Below are positions 7,196 through 16,492 of a stretch of 20,519 nt of DNA, in pieces. The DNA is from Bacteroidota bacterium. GTDB lineage: Bacteria > Bacteroidota > Bacteroidia > JAADEI01. The stretch's first letter is position 1, and each line of letters begins with the position of its first letter. Made by a program: the position numbers and the translations under genes. The stretch is from positions 1 to 20,519 of the forward strand of contig JAJRPU010000050.1 in assembly GCA_024280615.1 (NCBI GenBank). The letters are read 5' to 3'. The notes below the pieces were generated by a model. It worked only from the letters and a program-made list of their open reading frames with translations, ran no database searches and was not told where the DNA came from.

Positions 7196-9343
7196 TTATT
7201 GATTTTGGTTATTGTTTTGAGTGTTTGTAGGCGTTTTTTCACTTTTCGTTTCTCCAAGCTCGTCAAAAATTTCGTCTTGGTAATTAATGTTAACTTTCCC
7301 GATTATCACGAATTCTGTTCGGCGGTTCTTTGCCCTCCCTTCCTCGGTGTCATTAGATGCAATAGGGAACTTCTCTCCATAGCCTTTTGCAATTAATCTA
7401 TCTGGACTTATCCCCTTGCTGACTAAGTATCTAACTACTGACTCTGCTCGTTTTTGGGACAATGTTAAATTATATTCATCCGAGCCTCTTGAGTCAGTGT
7501 GTGACCTGATTTCTACTTTCAATTCAGGATTTTCTTTTAGAAGCATAGCTAGGGAATCAAGGACTGGGAAGGACTCTGGTTTCAGGTCCCACTTGTCAAA
7601 ATCGTAATAGATGTTGCGAAGGGTATATGGTTTATTAAGAATCAACTTCTTAAGTGGAATTGCGACTACAAAGGTGTCCCTTAGCTTCTTGGTTGTTGTA
7701 GATAGCCACTGTGATTGCTTGAAGTATCCGTTTCGTTCCGCTGTGAACTTGTATTGCTGATTGGGAAAAACTTTATAGAAAATAGGTTCTGCTGAATCTG
7801 TTTTAAGGGTTTTTATTTGTGCCATTCTTCCAGTTATGGAATCCATTAGCCATACGTATATAGTTACGCTATCAAGAGGTCTTTCCAAACTATCTTCTTC
7901 ATCATAGGCGTAAATCTCAGCTATGAGTTCAGGTTTGGCTTCAAACTCAAAATACCATATATCATCACAACAGGTTGGATTCTTGAGGGCGTAGACGCCT
8001 ACTCGGTTGGACACGAAATACCCACTGTATCTATTGGGATTAAGTATGAAGTATAGTTCGTCTGTGCTGGTGTTGATAGGATAGCCCAGATTCTGTGGCT
8101 GAGCCCATTTGTTTGCTGCTCCCTTGGCTTTGAATATGTCCAGCCCACCCATTCCCGGATGTCCATTGGAAGCAAAATATAGGGTTTGTGTTTCTTGGTC
8201 ATACCAAGGTGTCATTTCATCTCCTGGGGTATTGATTGTTTTGCCAAGATTTTTTGGTCTAGACCATGTTCCACCAAGGTTGTATACATACCAGATGTCC
8301 AGACCGCCCCTGTGCCCTTGTTCTGGACGGTCAGAAACGAAGTACAGAACTTCTATTTTCTTGGAACCTTTCTGCAGGATTCCCACTGCTGGCTGTGTAG
8401 TAGTGTAAATGGGGTGATTGACGGGTTCTGGCAGGCGTGTTGGATATTGCCACATATTATCTTTAAACTCGCTCATATAAATATCACACTTATAGTATCC
8501 TGTGTCTGTGGAAGTGCATTTAGTAAAGTAGAATCTGGTTTTATCTGGATTGAATACTCCGTTTGCAGTGTGTTCACTTCCAGAGTTCCACGGACCATCC
8601 CATTCACCATCAAAGGTCCACTGTTGGTTTTCCTTATGTGCCTTGTAAAACCTAATCCTGTAGTATTGTTCTATTTTCTTAGTTTGTCCTTTTTTAGTAA
8701 CGATAAGTGAATCGGCTCTCATTGATGCAAAGACCAACTCGGTGTCAGAAAGGGGAAGAGGGGACATTTCGGTATATGCACTATTAACTGCTGAATCAAG
8801 GTGTATTATTTGTACTTTTAGGGGTTTTTTCTGGGCTTGAAGGGCAAAAGCAATTGTTTTGAGATCTGCATCTATTTGTTTTTTTAGCAGATTGTATCGC
8901 TTATAATTTTTGGTTTTTAGATAATTAAGGTGTTTAGTTTTAAATTCATTTAGAGCTCTTTTGGCTTGCATATATTTTGCTTGATAAATAAGCATAAGGG
9001 CATAATAGTACGATGCATCTGGATAATCTTGAGGGGCTGTTTCCTTAACGTATTTGAACCATTTAGCTGCTTTTTCATAGTCACGAGATTTATAAAGAGC
9101 CATTGCAAGTTTATAAGCCACATCTACCCGAGTGGGGTCCCTGCTCAAAGCCTTTTCGTAAAGTTCAGAGGCAAGGTAATAGTCTCCTCTTCTAAAATAT
9201 AGGTCTCCGTATTTAGCGAATTGCTTAGGCGGAATTTTCTTTATTAGTTCTTCGTCAATGTTTAACACTGAGGTTTGAGCGATGGCATTAAAACCCAATG
9301 TAATGAACAGCATTGTTAAAAAGACAAAAGTTTTTTTCCACAT
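7196..9343 (-). CDS. porE: PorE-like T9SS protein: TPR, PD40 propeller, CRD and OmpA domains
   Basis: A 715-residue periplasmic protein with the four-part layout described for PorE, the T9SS component thought to tie the machinery to peptidoglycan. Order: signal peptide MWKKTFVFLTMLFITLGFNAIAQ; TPR repeats (about 35-140); PD40/WD40-like beta-propeller (about 190-455, with blades such as ADSLIV, TRFYFTKC, TLYFASNGHPGMGGLDIF and YFVSNR); a beta-sandwich, carboxypeptidase-regulatory-like region (about 465-560); and an OmpA C-terminal domain (about 575-680) with HTDSRGSDEYNLTLSQKRA and the peptidoglycan-binding NRRTEF. The tail is rich in N, Q and T. The frame is open up to 9424, but the earlier ATG would put 27 odd residues before the signal peptide, so the 9343 start is preferred. 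It lies directly after PorP/SprF. Many OmpA-family paralogues share this layout, so the exact porE orthology is not proven. Confidence 0.85.
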   Translation of the reverse strand: MWKKTFVFLTMLFITLGFNAIAQTSVLNIDEELIKKIPPKQFAKYGDLYFRRGDYYLASELYEKALSRDPTRVDVAYKLAMALYKSRDYEKAAKWFKYVKETAPQDYPDASYYYALMLIYQAKYMQAKRALNEFKTKHLNYLKTKNYKRYNLLKKQIDADLKTIAFALQAQKKPLKVQIIHLDSAVNSAYTEMSPLPLSDTELVFASMRADSLIVTKKGQTKKIEQYYRIRFYKAHKENQQWTFDGEWDGPWNSGSEHTANGVFNPDKTRFYFTKCTSTDTGYYKCDIYMSEFKDNMWQYPTRLPEPVNHPIYTTTQPAVGILQKGSKKIEVLYFVSDRPEQGHRGGLDIWYVYNLGGTWSRPKNLGKTINTPGDEMTPWYDQETQTLYFASNGHPGMGGLDIFKAKGAANKWAQPQNLGYPINTSTDELYFILNPNRYSGYFVSNRVGVYALKNPTCCDDIWYFEFEAKPELIAEIYAYDEEDSLERPLDSVTIYVWLMDSITGRMAQIKTLKTDSAEPIFYKVFPNQQYKFTAERNGYFKQSQWLSTTTKKLRDTFVVAIPLKKLILNKPYTLRNIYYDFDKWDLKPESFPVLDSLAMLLKENPELKVEIRSHTDSRGSDEYNLTLSQKRAESVVRYLVSKGISPDRLIAKGYGEKFPIASNDTEEGRAKNRRTEFVIIGKVNINYQDEIFDELGETKSEKTPTNTQNNNQNQ

Positions 9344-9373
9344 GATTGGTCTATTTATGAGCATCCTTATTTG

Positions 9374-9381
9374 CAAAAATA
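9374..9381 (-). promoter_or_regulatory. Possible -7 element (TATTTTTG) upstream of the PorE-like gene
   Basis: Minus-strand TATTTTTG fits TAnnTTTG and lies 31 bp before the preferred ATG at 9343. It is somewhat farther than the 20-24 bp seen for other genes here, and it sits in an AT-rich stretch, so it is weak. If used, it would exclude the upstream start at 9424. Confidence 0.25.
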
Positions 9382-9408
9382 ATGCCATACGAATTAACAA
9401 TTGTATAC

Positions 9409-10419
9409 TTATATTCGTGGACACGGTACAGTCTGGATTAACACTGATAATCTATAGCATTGTATGGTATATCTGACAATGAATTCAATGCCGCCCCATC
9501 CTCTGGATGCTACGGAAATATTGCTAAGTGGACCTATGTTAAAGTCCGATGCAATTCCAAAGGAAAGGGGACCCAGACCCAGTCCGACGCTGGCAGCAAT
9601 AGCATCCCCATATCTGTAGAATAGGCTTCCACTGAGGAAATTCTCATCACTCAGTTCGTACTCAACGGTGACGCCGGGTAGGATGTCCATCACCCTGGCT
9701 TGATACATAAAAACTAATGTGGGGATAAGCCTCCAATAGTCGGTCATAATCATTGAAACGCCACCGTGAAGGACATATCTGGAAGGATATCTATAAGGTT
9801 GTGTAGTTGTCAGAGAGAATTGTTCCTTGGGCTGGGTTAGGTGGAAATATGCTAATCCTGCGAAGTAGGACACATCTCTATTAATGCTTCCGTAAGCCAA
9901 AACTCCGATGTTGAAGTCTGGGTATCCGATGGATTGTTTTATAGATTCTCCTGTTGGGATGGCTGGATTAAAGCCTACATTCTCCACATATTGATTGGGA
10001 AAGTATAGGACGCCGTTGCCGATTTGCTTGTTTACATATCCTATTTGCAGTCCCACTGCTATTGTGTGGTCTCCAAGAGATTTGTGATATGCTCCACTGG
10101 CAATAGCCATATTTATGATGAAGGGAGCGTCCCCGGAACGGTCATTGACTATGAACAGTCCTGCCCCCAGGGCATCTCCCCTCGGAAGGGTCCCTTCAAG
10201 TAAGCGAGAATCGGCGTATACACCGAGTGTTTTGTAAGCCTCCATGACAGTGCTCCACTGAAGCCTGCCGAATGCTCCAACACGGTAGCATCCATTAAAG
10301 AACCCTGTCATTGCTGGGTTAAGCAAGAGGGGAACTCCATACATTTGGGTCATATGAACATCTTGTGCTGTTGCAGTTAGAGTTGCTATAGCAACCGCTA
10401 AAATGCTTACTTTTCTCAT
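9409..10419 (-). CDS. PorP/SprF-family outer-membrane protein of the type IX secretion system
   Basis: A 336-residue outer-membrane beta-barrel of the PorP/SprF family. In Flavobacterium, SprF is needed to export the adhesin SprB; in Porphyromonas, PorP is part of the T9SS core. The signal peptide MRKVSILAVAIATLTATAQ is followed by the family hallmark just after cleavage (DVHMTQMYGVPLLLNPAMTG; the related form is TQYMFNPLLLNPAYAG), then RVGAFGRLQW and alternating beta strands with short turns to the end (FIVRYTIQCYRLSVLIQ). It starts 12 bp after the stop of the type B cargo gene, the usual cargo/PorP pairing, which suggests it helps that protein across or holds it at the surface. The family has many paralogues, so I give no symbol. 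Confidence 0.85.
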   Translation of the reverse strand: MRKVSILAVAIATLTATAQDVHMTQMYGVPLLLNPAMTGFFNGCYRVGAFGRLQWSTVMEAYKTLGVYADSRLLEGTLPRGDALGAGLFIVNDRSGDAPFIINMAIASGAYHKSLGDHTIAVGLQIGYVNKQIGNGVLYFPNQYVENVGFNPAIPTGESIKQSIGYPDFNIGVLAYGSINRDVSYFAGLAYFHLTQPKEQFSLTTTQPYRYPSRYVLHGGVSMIMTDYWRLIPTLVFMYQARVMDILPGVTVEYELSDENFLSGSLFYRYGDAIAASVGLGLGPLSFGIASDFNIGPLSNISVASRGWGGIEFIVRYTIQCYRLSVLIQTVPCPRI

Positions 10420-10431
10420 AATGCGAAGATT

Positions 10432-12993
10432 TTATCTGATGAGGGTTATGCTACCTTTAAGTACAAATGTTTCTCCATTTTGCATTCTGCCTTTAGCTAT
10501 GTAAGCGTATGTGCCTGGGGGCTGGGGCTTCCCTTGATAGGTGCCATCCCATCCGATAGATGGGTCTGTTGTTTCAAAGACAACCTGTCCCCAGCGGTCA
10601 ATAATCTTAAAATTGAGTTCATCAAAACCATACCCGTAAATGTAAAGGATGTCATTGACGCCGTCTCCATTGGGTGTGAAAGCCGTTGGCACATGCACTG
10701 GTGCAGTAACATAGACGGTTATAGTGTCGTAATCGCAACATTGGGCTTCGCTGTTGCAGGCTTTGACCACATAGGTTGTAGTGGAAACAGGTGATGCATT
10801 TGGCGTTAAGGTTGTTGGGTCATCAAGTCCCGTTTCTGGTTCCCACGACACTGAAGTGTAGGTTCCACTTATGAGTTGGACGTCTAATGGAATGGTCATT
10901 CCCGGAGCTATGTTTACATCCGGACCGGCTTCAATGTCTGGATACCCATATACCATAATGGTAACGTCTAAGGAATCTTTGCATCCATATTCAGTTTCGC
11001 CATAGACTGTGTATGTGGTTGTTTGATTAGGATAGGCATTTATTCTGGGTCTGTCATTATAGTCAATTCGGTAGTATGGTTCCCATTTGTAGTACTTAGC
11101 TCCGGAAGCTCGTAAAGCAATGGTGTCTCCTTGGCATATTATAGGATTTGCAGGCACCACTTTTAAATTCGGATTTGGTCTTGCATAAGCAGTTACTGTA
11201 AACGACCCTCTACATCCTCCGGAAATAGCAGTCACTGTATACTTGGTTGTTGTTTGTGGAGCTACAACTAATACATTACTGTCTGTGGGACCAATTACGC
11301 CCGTTGTAGGTGTCCATGAATAGGTCCAGGTTGGGTCATAGAATGCCACAAAGGTATCGGTCTCTCCGGGACACACATCCAATTCAAACGGTTCAACCAC
11401 CACGTCAAACTCTCCTATAGTATCTATCCAGACGTATTTATACAGTGTATCACTGCGGCATGGTCCGGAATGCTTAATTACTTGCACCAGCCCCCATCCC
11501 ATTGTATTACCCCATTGAATTTTAACTATTCTGTCCGAATCACTACCTAAAATTGTTCCTCCCGTTACGCTCCATTCAAAGTGTGTATATACAAGTGTTG
11601 TATCAGCAATGGTATATATGCTGGTGGAGTTGGTACACACTGTGTCCTTGCCAATTATTGAATCCGGAGGAAATTCAAATGGATAGACGAATATTGCGAA
11701 GGTGAAGGAATTTTCTTTAGATGGACAACTGTAGTCTCTAACACTGACATCAAAAGTGTAAGGGGTTGGTCTGTCTGTGCCCCGACATGGAACCCAGCAG
11801 AAATTAACTCTTACAGTGTCCCCTGAATAGTATTCTGAGTAGGTGTTTATAGGTTGTGGACCCGGGTCAAGGGTTGCTGGTGGAGAATAAAGGTTTGGGT
11901 TAAAAATAGGTGAGGGCCACACTCTTAATATAACAGAGTCTCCTTCTGGGTCAAAGGCAACTATTGGGAAACAGAGCGTATCTCCAACATAAGTAATCTG
12001 AGTCAAGTTAGAAAACACTCCTATTACATCGGTGTTCTGAGTAGTATCAATTGTTATTGTGGGTGGGTCTTGAGGTGGACAAGCATCCACCAACACCTCA
12101 TAATCTCGCCTGGTATTACTCATAAGGACTCCATTGCGATATTCTTTTATGTCAACAGCCACAACATATTGGCCCGGGTTAGGGGAAAATAGTAGCGTGT
12201 TTCCTGTGGCTCCATTCATCTGGGCTAAGCCCAGCGGACCAAAGGGCTGCGTGGCATCATAGCCAGGATTATATTGTATACGTGGGAAAGGTAAAGAGAA
12301 AGTTGACACATCTGTCCAAGGGGTGTCCAATTTAAAGAAAAGGTTATCACCATCCGGCTCCACTGCTCCATTGGGAAAGCTAATTGTATCTCCTGCACAG
12401 AGCCACGGGGTAGCAGGCTGCACAAAGCACGGCGATGAATTCTCATAAAAAGTAGGGGGGATGTAGTTATAAAAAATAAACCCTTGGGACCCGGGACTGA
12501 CTATGTTATCAATATCACCTGGTCTGCAACAAGTAGTATAACCAAGGAATTCAGAAACAACAATGTGGTAACCATTAATAGAGGGAGGGATCTCTATGGT
12601 TGCAGTGTAGCAACATCGTTCAACACTGGGTTTCTCCCATGAGAAATTACAAGTAGGTGGTAGGGGAGGTGCAGAAACAAAAACAGATTGTTTAGAAACT
12701 CCTGATGTTACAACAACTGGATAGCCCGGGACATCCTCCCTAACTTCAATAGTTAAATCAAAAGCATCGGGGCAGTCAATCCCCCCTGGGTCTCTATACA
12801 TACATGCTTGAATTTGGTATCTTAAATATCCATTGCTTGGGTTATATCCTAAGAAGGTATAACATAGCTCTCCGCCCATGATATGACTTGCGAAAGAAGG
12901 CGTTATGCTGTTAAATAAAGCCAATAAAGATAAAAAGAGCATTAGCTTACCAGTTAAATCCCTGTTCCCCAAAATGAGTTTTCTCAAAATCAT
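10432..12993 (-). CDS. Secreted multidomain protein with type B T9SS (gliding-motility-associated) C-terminal domain
   Basis: An 853-residue cell-surface or secreted protein. The hydrophobic signal region ends near residue 35 (LFNSITPSFA, then SHIMGGEL); the start could be Met18 instead of Met1. The N-terminal module beginning SHIMGGELCYTFLGYN is common in Bacteroidota gliding-motility-associated proteins and is cysteine-rich (about 36-310). Cadherin- or Ig-like beta modules follow (about 310-440), then PKD/Ig-like repeats (about 445-765, with WEPYYRI, WEPETGL and TTTYVVKAC motifs). The last 86 residues (768-853) form the type B sorting domain: VPTAFTPNGDGVND, then IIDRWGQVVFET, WDGTYQGK and PPGTYAY. 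This domain directs secretion through the T9SS. PorP/SprF follows 12 bp downstream. The likely role is an adhesin or surface-layer component; the ligand cannot be read from the sequence. Confidence 0.9.
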   Translation of the reverse strand: MILRKLILGNRDLTGKLMLFLSLLALFNSITPSFASHIMGGELCYTFLGYNPSNGYLRYQIQACMYRDPGGIDCPDAFDLTIEVREDVPGYPVVVTSGVSKQSVFVSAPPLPPTCNFSWEKPSVERCCYTATIEIPPSINGYHIVVSEFLGYTTCCRPGDIDNIVSPGSQGFIFYNYIPPTFYENSSPCFVQPATPWLCAGDTISFPNGAVEPDGDNLFFKLDTPWTDVSTFSLPFPRIQYNPGYDATQPFGPLGLAQMNGATGNTLLFSPNPGQYVVAVDIKEYRNGVLMSNTRRDYEVLVDACPPQDPPTITIDTTQNTDVIGVFSNLTQITYVGDTLCFPIVAFDPEGDSVILRVWPSPIFNPNLYSPPATLDPGPQPINTYSEYYSGDTVRVNFCWVPCRGTDRPTPYTFDVSVRDYSCPSKENSFTFAIFVYPFEFPPDSIIGKDTVCTNSTSIYTIADTTLVYTHFEWSVTGGTILGSDSDRIVKIQWGNTMGWGLVQVIKHSGPCRSDTLYKYVWIDTIGEFDVVVEPFELDVCPGETDTFVAFYDPTWTYSWTPTTGVIGPTDSNVLVVAPQTTTKYTVTAISGGCRGSFTVTAYARPNPNLKVVPANPIICQGDTIALRASGAKYYKWEPYYRIDYNDRPRINAYPNQTTTYTVYGETEYGCKDSLDVTIMVYGYPDIEAGPDVNIAPGMTIPLDVQLISGTYTSVSWEPETGLDDPTTLTPNASPVSTTTYVVKACNSEAQCCDYDTITVYVTAPVHVPTAFTPNGDGVNDILYIYGYGFDELNFKIIDRWGQVVFETTDPSIGWDGTYQGKPQPPGTYAYIAKGRMQNGETFVLKGSITLIR

Positions 12994-13000
12994 AACTTTT

Positions 13001-16000
13001 TTATTTAATTACTTGGATTTTTGTTTTTGCTATTATCTCTTGGTTAATGCGTCTCAGCTCAACTATGTAAGTTCCAGGAGGTAAGGAAATAGGCAAGCTG
13101 ATTTTACCATTTGACGTAACGATTTTCTGATTAAACAAGGTTCTGCCCGTCAGGTCATTGATTATTACATCAACAATCTGGTTAGTTGCTGAAATTTCAA
13201 TAAATAATGGTTCTCCTGGCAGTACGGGATTAGGAAATATTCGCATGCTTTGTGCAGGAATAGTTTGTGAATAGGTAAATGGGTCTTGTTCATAAACAGT
13301 GATTTGCTTAACGACTGTATCGCAGCATTGTGCACCACACACAATTAGTTCCACCTTATAGATTCCTGGGGTGTCCAATGTTCTCCGGAATAAAGGTTTG
13401 TTAGAAGTGAAACCATCTTCAAATTTCCACGTCCAAGAGGAGATAAACGGAGGTTGGGTCATATCGTAGAAAGTTATAGGGTTGTCAAGAATTGTAGCGG
13501 GCATGGGGTCAACACCGAAATCTCCCCTGGGCTTATTAATAATAACTTTTTTCTTAACTGTGTCTTTAAAGCCGTAGTCATTTTCTGCAATAAGTACCAC
13601 CTCATAATATCCGTCTCTGTATGGGTTGTGTCCCGTAAAGAGAGAAGAAGGGAAGTCAATGTCTACTGAAACTGGGGACCTGGACTCTCCATAGAATTTA
13701 TGATAAGTGTGGAAAGCGGTGTCATAAGAAAAGTCTTCAAAGAACCAATGTGCTCTATCTGCACAATAAGACTTGTTTATAAACAGGTACTCATCTTGAC
13801 AAGTAGCTAAATCTGAAGCGAAGACACCCAGACCAAAGTCTGCCTTGGTTTCTGCATCTGACCACCAAATTGCTTTGAATCCTGCTGCTGTACATCCATC
13901 AGGACAAGCCGGATTAGCGAACAATATCTCTTTAACAACCATTTGCCCTGTTGGACAAGCGATAGGCTGTCCATTATTAGGCAATAGAGTTCCAGTAAAA
14001 GAATAATCAGGAGGTTGTGTAGTGTCTCCAGAGCAATATATATTCAGAAAGTCTTCTCCATCAACGAAATCAAATTCTAAAAATTGAATCCAGACAGTAT
14101 CTGCATTTCTCGGTTGTATATGAACGCTACCTCTACCAAAGTTTAAGTAGTTTCCTGCTGGTCCTCCATCATCGTATAAAGTTCCACTGCACAGGTCTGT
14201 CCATTTAAAGGAAGAGGCAGACATTATGTAAGGACACTCTTCAGATACAACAATATAATTAGGTTTCACGATTGTATCACACCCCACCGGTCCACACACT
14301 GTTAATGTCACTGTATATGTTCCCGGGTTCAAATAGTAGTGTATTGGATTGGGAACAGAGGATGTTCTACCATCGCCGAAGTCCCAGTGCCATGACGTTA
14401 TTGCATTTTCAGAGGAATCATAAAACACTACTACTGCAGGGAAGCAATCAAAGTATCTTTGCGGAGCGGCAAAATCAGCAACTGGAGGATATGGATTTTC
14501 AGTAAGAACCACGGTGTAGTCCTCTACCTGTCCTCGCAAGGGAATATAACATGCATTATCGTTATATTGAATATTTCCTGCCACGTCTGTTATAATTCTC
14601 ATTCTGATGGGTGTGTCTCTAACAACTAAACCTCCTTTGACCCTCATTTGCAAGAAGTGGTCGCCGTTTTGGTTATCAGGATATCTGTAATCAACTTTTA
14701 AAGCCAGTTCATCTGAAGTGAAGCTTCCATCGTTGTTGTAGTCAATATAGATTCGCCAGTCTTGAGGAAATTCTGGATGTCCCCTCAGTCTTATGTTATG
14801 CCATTTTCCTTCCATTATATGCACTGAGTCAATGCAAGTAAAGTCCTGATACCCTTCATCACTGCAACCGGAAGTGACAAACAATGAATATAGTTCAACT
14901 TCATATATTCCGTAATCAAGGCAAGGGCTTTGAGCTGGTTGAGGTGTGCATATAGGTGCAGGGTCAGGAGCTGCTCCTAGGGATACTCTCACTGTCCTAT
15001 ATGCGGTATCAACACCATACGGATTGGAGACAATTAATCGGACGTTGTATGTACCGCTTGTAGTGTAAGTATGAAGTGGATTTTGTAGATTGCTTGTGTT
15101 TCCGTCGCCAAAGTCCCATTGCCAAGAAGTGGGGGCATATCTGGAACGGTCATAGAATTGAACTATTCCGTCACATGTTTCGTCTGGAACAGCAACAAAG
15201 TCTGCCACTGGCGGCACAGTGGGTGTGGTAATATATACAGCATAATCTTCATACTGACCATAGTCCACTGTATCACAGGGACCGGGAAAATCAGAAGGCC
15301 ATGTTGAATTGTAAGCGGCAGCCATAACGCGCACTCTGACAACTGTGTTGGTAATCGCATTCAAAGGAACCCTGAAGGAATCAATGTGATTTTGGACCCC
15401 TATTGATTCCATTACTTTTTCTGTTGAGTCAAAAACGCCATCACTATTGAAATCTATCCATACTCTTACCATTTGTGTGGAAGTAGGGTCGGTCTGGATT
15501 CTTATGGTATATACACCTCCCAGATAGAGAGTATCCAGCAAATAGGGGTCGCAAGAGAAGTCAACATATCCTTCTGTGGCGGCATCGCTACTGGAGTTTG
15601 ACACACCAAACTCTCCTGATAGTTCATATAGGAAAATTCCTTCGCCACAACAGGTTGCTCCAGTGCCTGGTATGCAGGCACTAACCGGTGAATAAATAGC
15701 AGGGACACTTTTAACTATTGTGTCACTACCCCATTGGTTTGACACGATAAGTTGAACAGTGTATATTCCCCCTGAAGCGTAGGTATGTGTGGGATTTTGT
15801 AGATTGCTTGTGTTTCCGTCGCCAAAGTCCCATTGCCAAGAAGTGGGATTATATAAGGATTGGTCTGTGAATTGAACCTGTCCATTACATAAGACATTAA
15901 ATGTGAAGTCTGCTTGTGGTTTGGAAGATAGGAAAACTGAATAGTCCTCATATTGTCCTGAGTCAATAGGTGTTGTGCATGGTCCGATAGCTCCCCCTTG

Positions 16001-16468
16001 ACCATCATAATAGGTTTTATTAATTCCCAAGACCCTTACTCTGACTACGGAATTTATAGCTATTGAGGAAGCCTGAGGAACAGAAAACTGTGCTTTTATT
16101 GTGTCAACTCCGAAGGTATCAACCACTAGTTCGGAAGGTGCAAATGTACCATCGTTGTTAAAGTCAATCCACAGTCTAACTACTTGAGTGTCAGTATTGC
16201 TAACAAGAGTTACAAATTGGTATGTCTTCCCAGCCAATATGGTGTCTCTGAGTAAGGCATTACAAGAGGAATCAAAGGAACCTTCCGCTTGAGCATATCC
16301 AGAAGAAAAGATAATACCCCTTTCTCCATCCAGCCTATACAATAATAAACCATCATTAGGTCCTGAGTTATTTGTTGATACAACGCACGCACTAGTGGGA
16401 CATTGAGCATAAGCCATACTAAACAATAAGTCCACATACAAAATCAACAAAATTGCTATCCGCGACAT
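13001..16468 (-). CDS. Large secreted GEVED/PKD/CUB protein with type A T9SS sorting domain
   Basis: A 1155-residue surface or secreted protein. Order: signal peptide (1-21, ending AYA); GEVED domain 1 (about 22-183, with DFNNDGTF and GQYEDYSVFL); PKD 1 (about 186-262); GEVED 2 (about 268-418, DFNSDGVF and GQYEDYAVYI); PKD 2 (about 425-500); GEVED 3 (about 505-665, DYNNDGSF and GQVEDYTVVL); PKD 3 (about 672-745, WDFGDGRTSS); a CUB domain (about 750-872, with GNYLNFGRG and DFVDGEDFLNIYCSG); a PKD-like module (about 873-978); a last PKD (about 979-1060); and the type A sorting domain (1072-1155, from MRIFPNPVLPGE to PPGTYIVEL). The DxNxDG loops suggest calcium binding. It probably acts in adhesion or binding of glycans or proteins; no enzyme domain is visible. 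It starts the surface operon behind a good promoter and stops 7 bp before the next cargo gene. Confidence 0.9.
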   Translation of the reverse strand: MSRIAILLILYVDLLFSMAYAQCPTSACVVSTNNSGPNDGLLLYRLDGERGIIFSSGYAQAEGSFDSSCNALLRDTILAGKTYQFVTLVSNTDTQVVRLWIDFNNDGTFAPSELVVDTFGVDTIKAQFSVPQASSIAINSVVRVRVLGINKTYYDGQGGAIGPCTTPIDSGQYEDYSVFLSSKPQADFTFNVLCNGQVQFTDQSLYNPTSWQWDFGDGNTSNLQNPTHTYASGGIYTVQLIVSNQWGSDTIVKSVPAIYSPVSACIPGTGATCCGEGIFLYELSGEFGVSNSSSDAATEGYVDFSCDPYLLDTLYLGGVYTIRIQTDPTSTQMVRVWIDFNSDGVFDSTEKVMESIGVQNHIDSFRVPLNAITNTVVRVRVMAAAYNSTWPSDFPGPCDTVDYGQYEDYAVYITTPTVPPVADFVAVPDETCDGIVQFYDRSRYAPTSWQWDFGDGNTSNLQNPLHTYTTSGTYNVRLIVSNPYGVDTAYRTVRVSLGAAPDPAPICTPQPAQSPCLDYGIYEVELYSLFVTSGCSDEGYQDFTCIDSVHIMEGKWHNIRLRGHPEFPQDWRIYIDYNNDGSFTSDELALKVDYRYPDNQNGDHFLQMRVKGGLVVRDTPIRMRIITDVAGNIQYNDNACYIPLRGQVEDYTVVLTENPYPPVADFAAPQRYFDCFPAVVVFYDSSENAITSWHWDFGDGRTSSVPNPIHYYLNPGTYTVTLTVCGPVGCDTIVKPNYIVVSEECPYIMSASSFKWTDLCSGTLYDDGGPAGNYLNFGRGSVHIQPRNADTVWIQFLEFDFVDGEDFLNIYCSGDTTQPPDYSFTGTLLPNNGQPIACPTGQMVVKEILFANPACPDGCTAAGFKAIWWSDAETKADFGLGVFASDLATCQDEYLFINKSYCADRAHWFFEDFSYDTAFHTYHKFYGESRSPVSVDIDFPSSLFTGHNPYRDGYYEVVLIAENDYGFKDTVKKKVIINKPRGDFGVDPMPATILDNPITFYDMTQPPFISSWTWKFEDGFTSNKPLFRRTLDTPGIYKVELIVCGAQCCDTVVKQITVYEQDPFTYSQTIPAQSMRIFPNPVLPGEPLFIEISATNQIVDVIINDLTGRTLFNQKIVTSNGKISLPISLPPGTYIVELRRINQEIIAKTKIQVIK
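15078..15133 (-). repeat. Copy 2 of a perfect 56-bp direct repeat (PKD 2)
   Basis: This stretch is identical base for base to 15792-15847 and lies exactly 714 bp (238 codons) away, in frame. It encodes residues 446-464, PTSWQWDFGDGNTSNLQNP, the conserved core of a PKD domain. Flanking codons differ, so identity stops sharply at both ends. Confidence 0.95.
15792..15847 (-). repeat. Copy 1 of a perfect 56-bp direct repeat (PKD 1)
   Basis: The partner of 15078-15133, encoding residues 208-226. The equivalent part of PKD 3 (near 14365-14400) is clearly diverged at the DNA level (for example catcgccgaagtcccagtg against the repeat's cgtcgccaaagtcccattg). Confidence 0.95.
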
Positions 16469-16492
16469 TAGTCTCTAATTTACACCTTCATA

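Noticed and set aside
8186..8710. A 174-codon plus-strand frame inside the PorE-like gene
   Set aside because: It lies wholly antisense to well-supported coding sequence, has an odd composition (rich in C, F, S and V) and matches no family.
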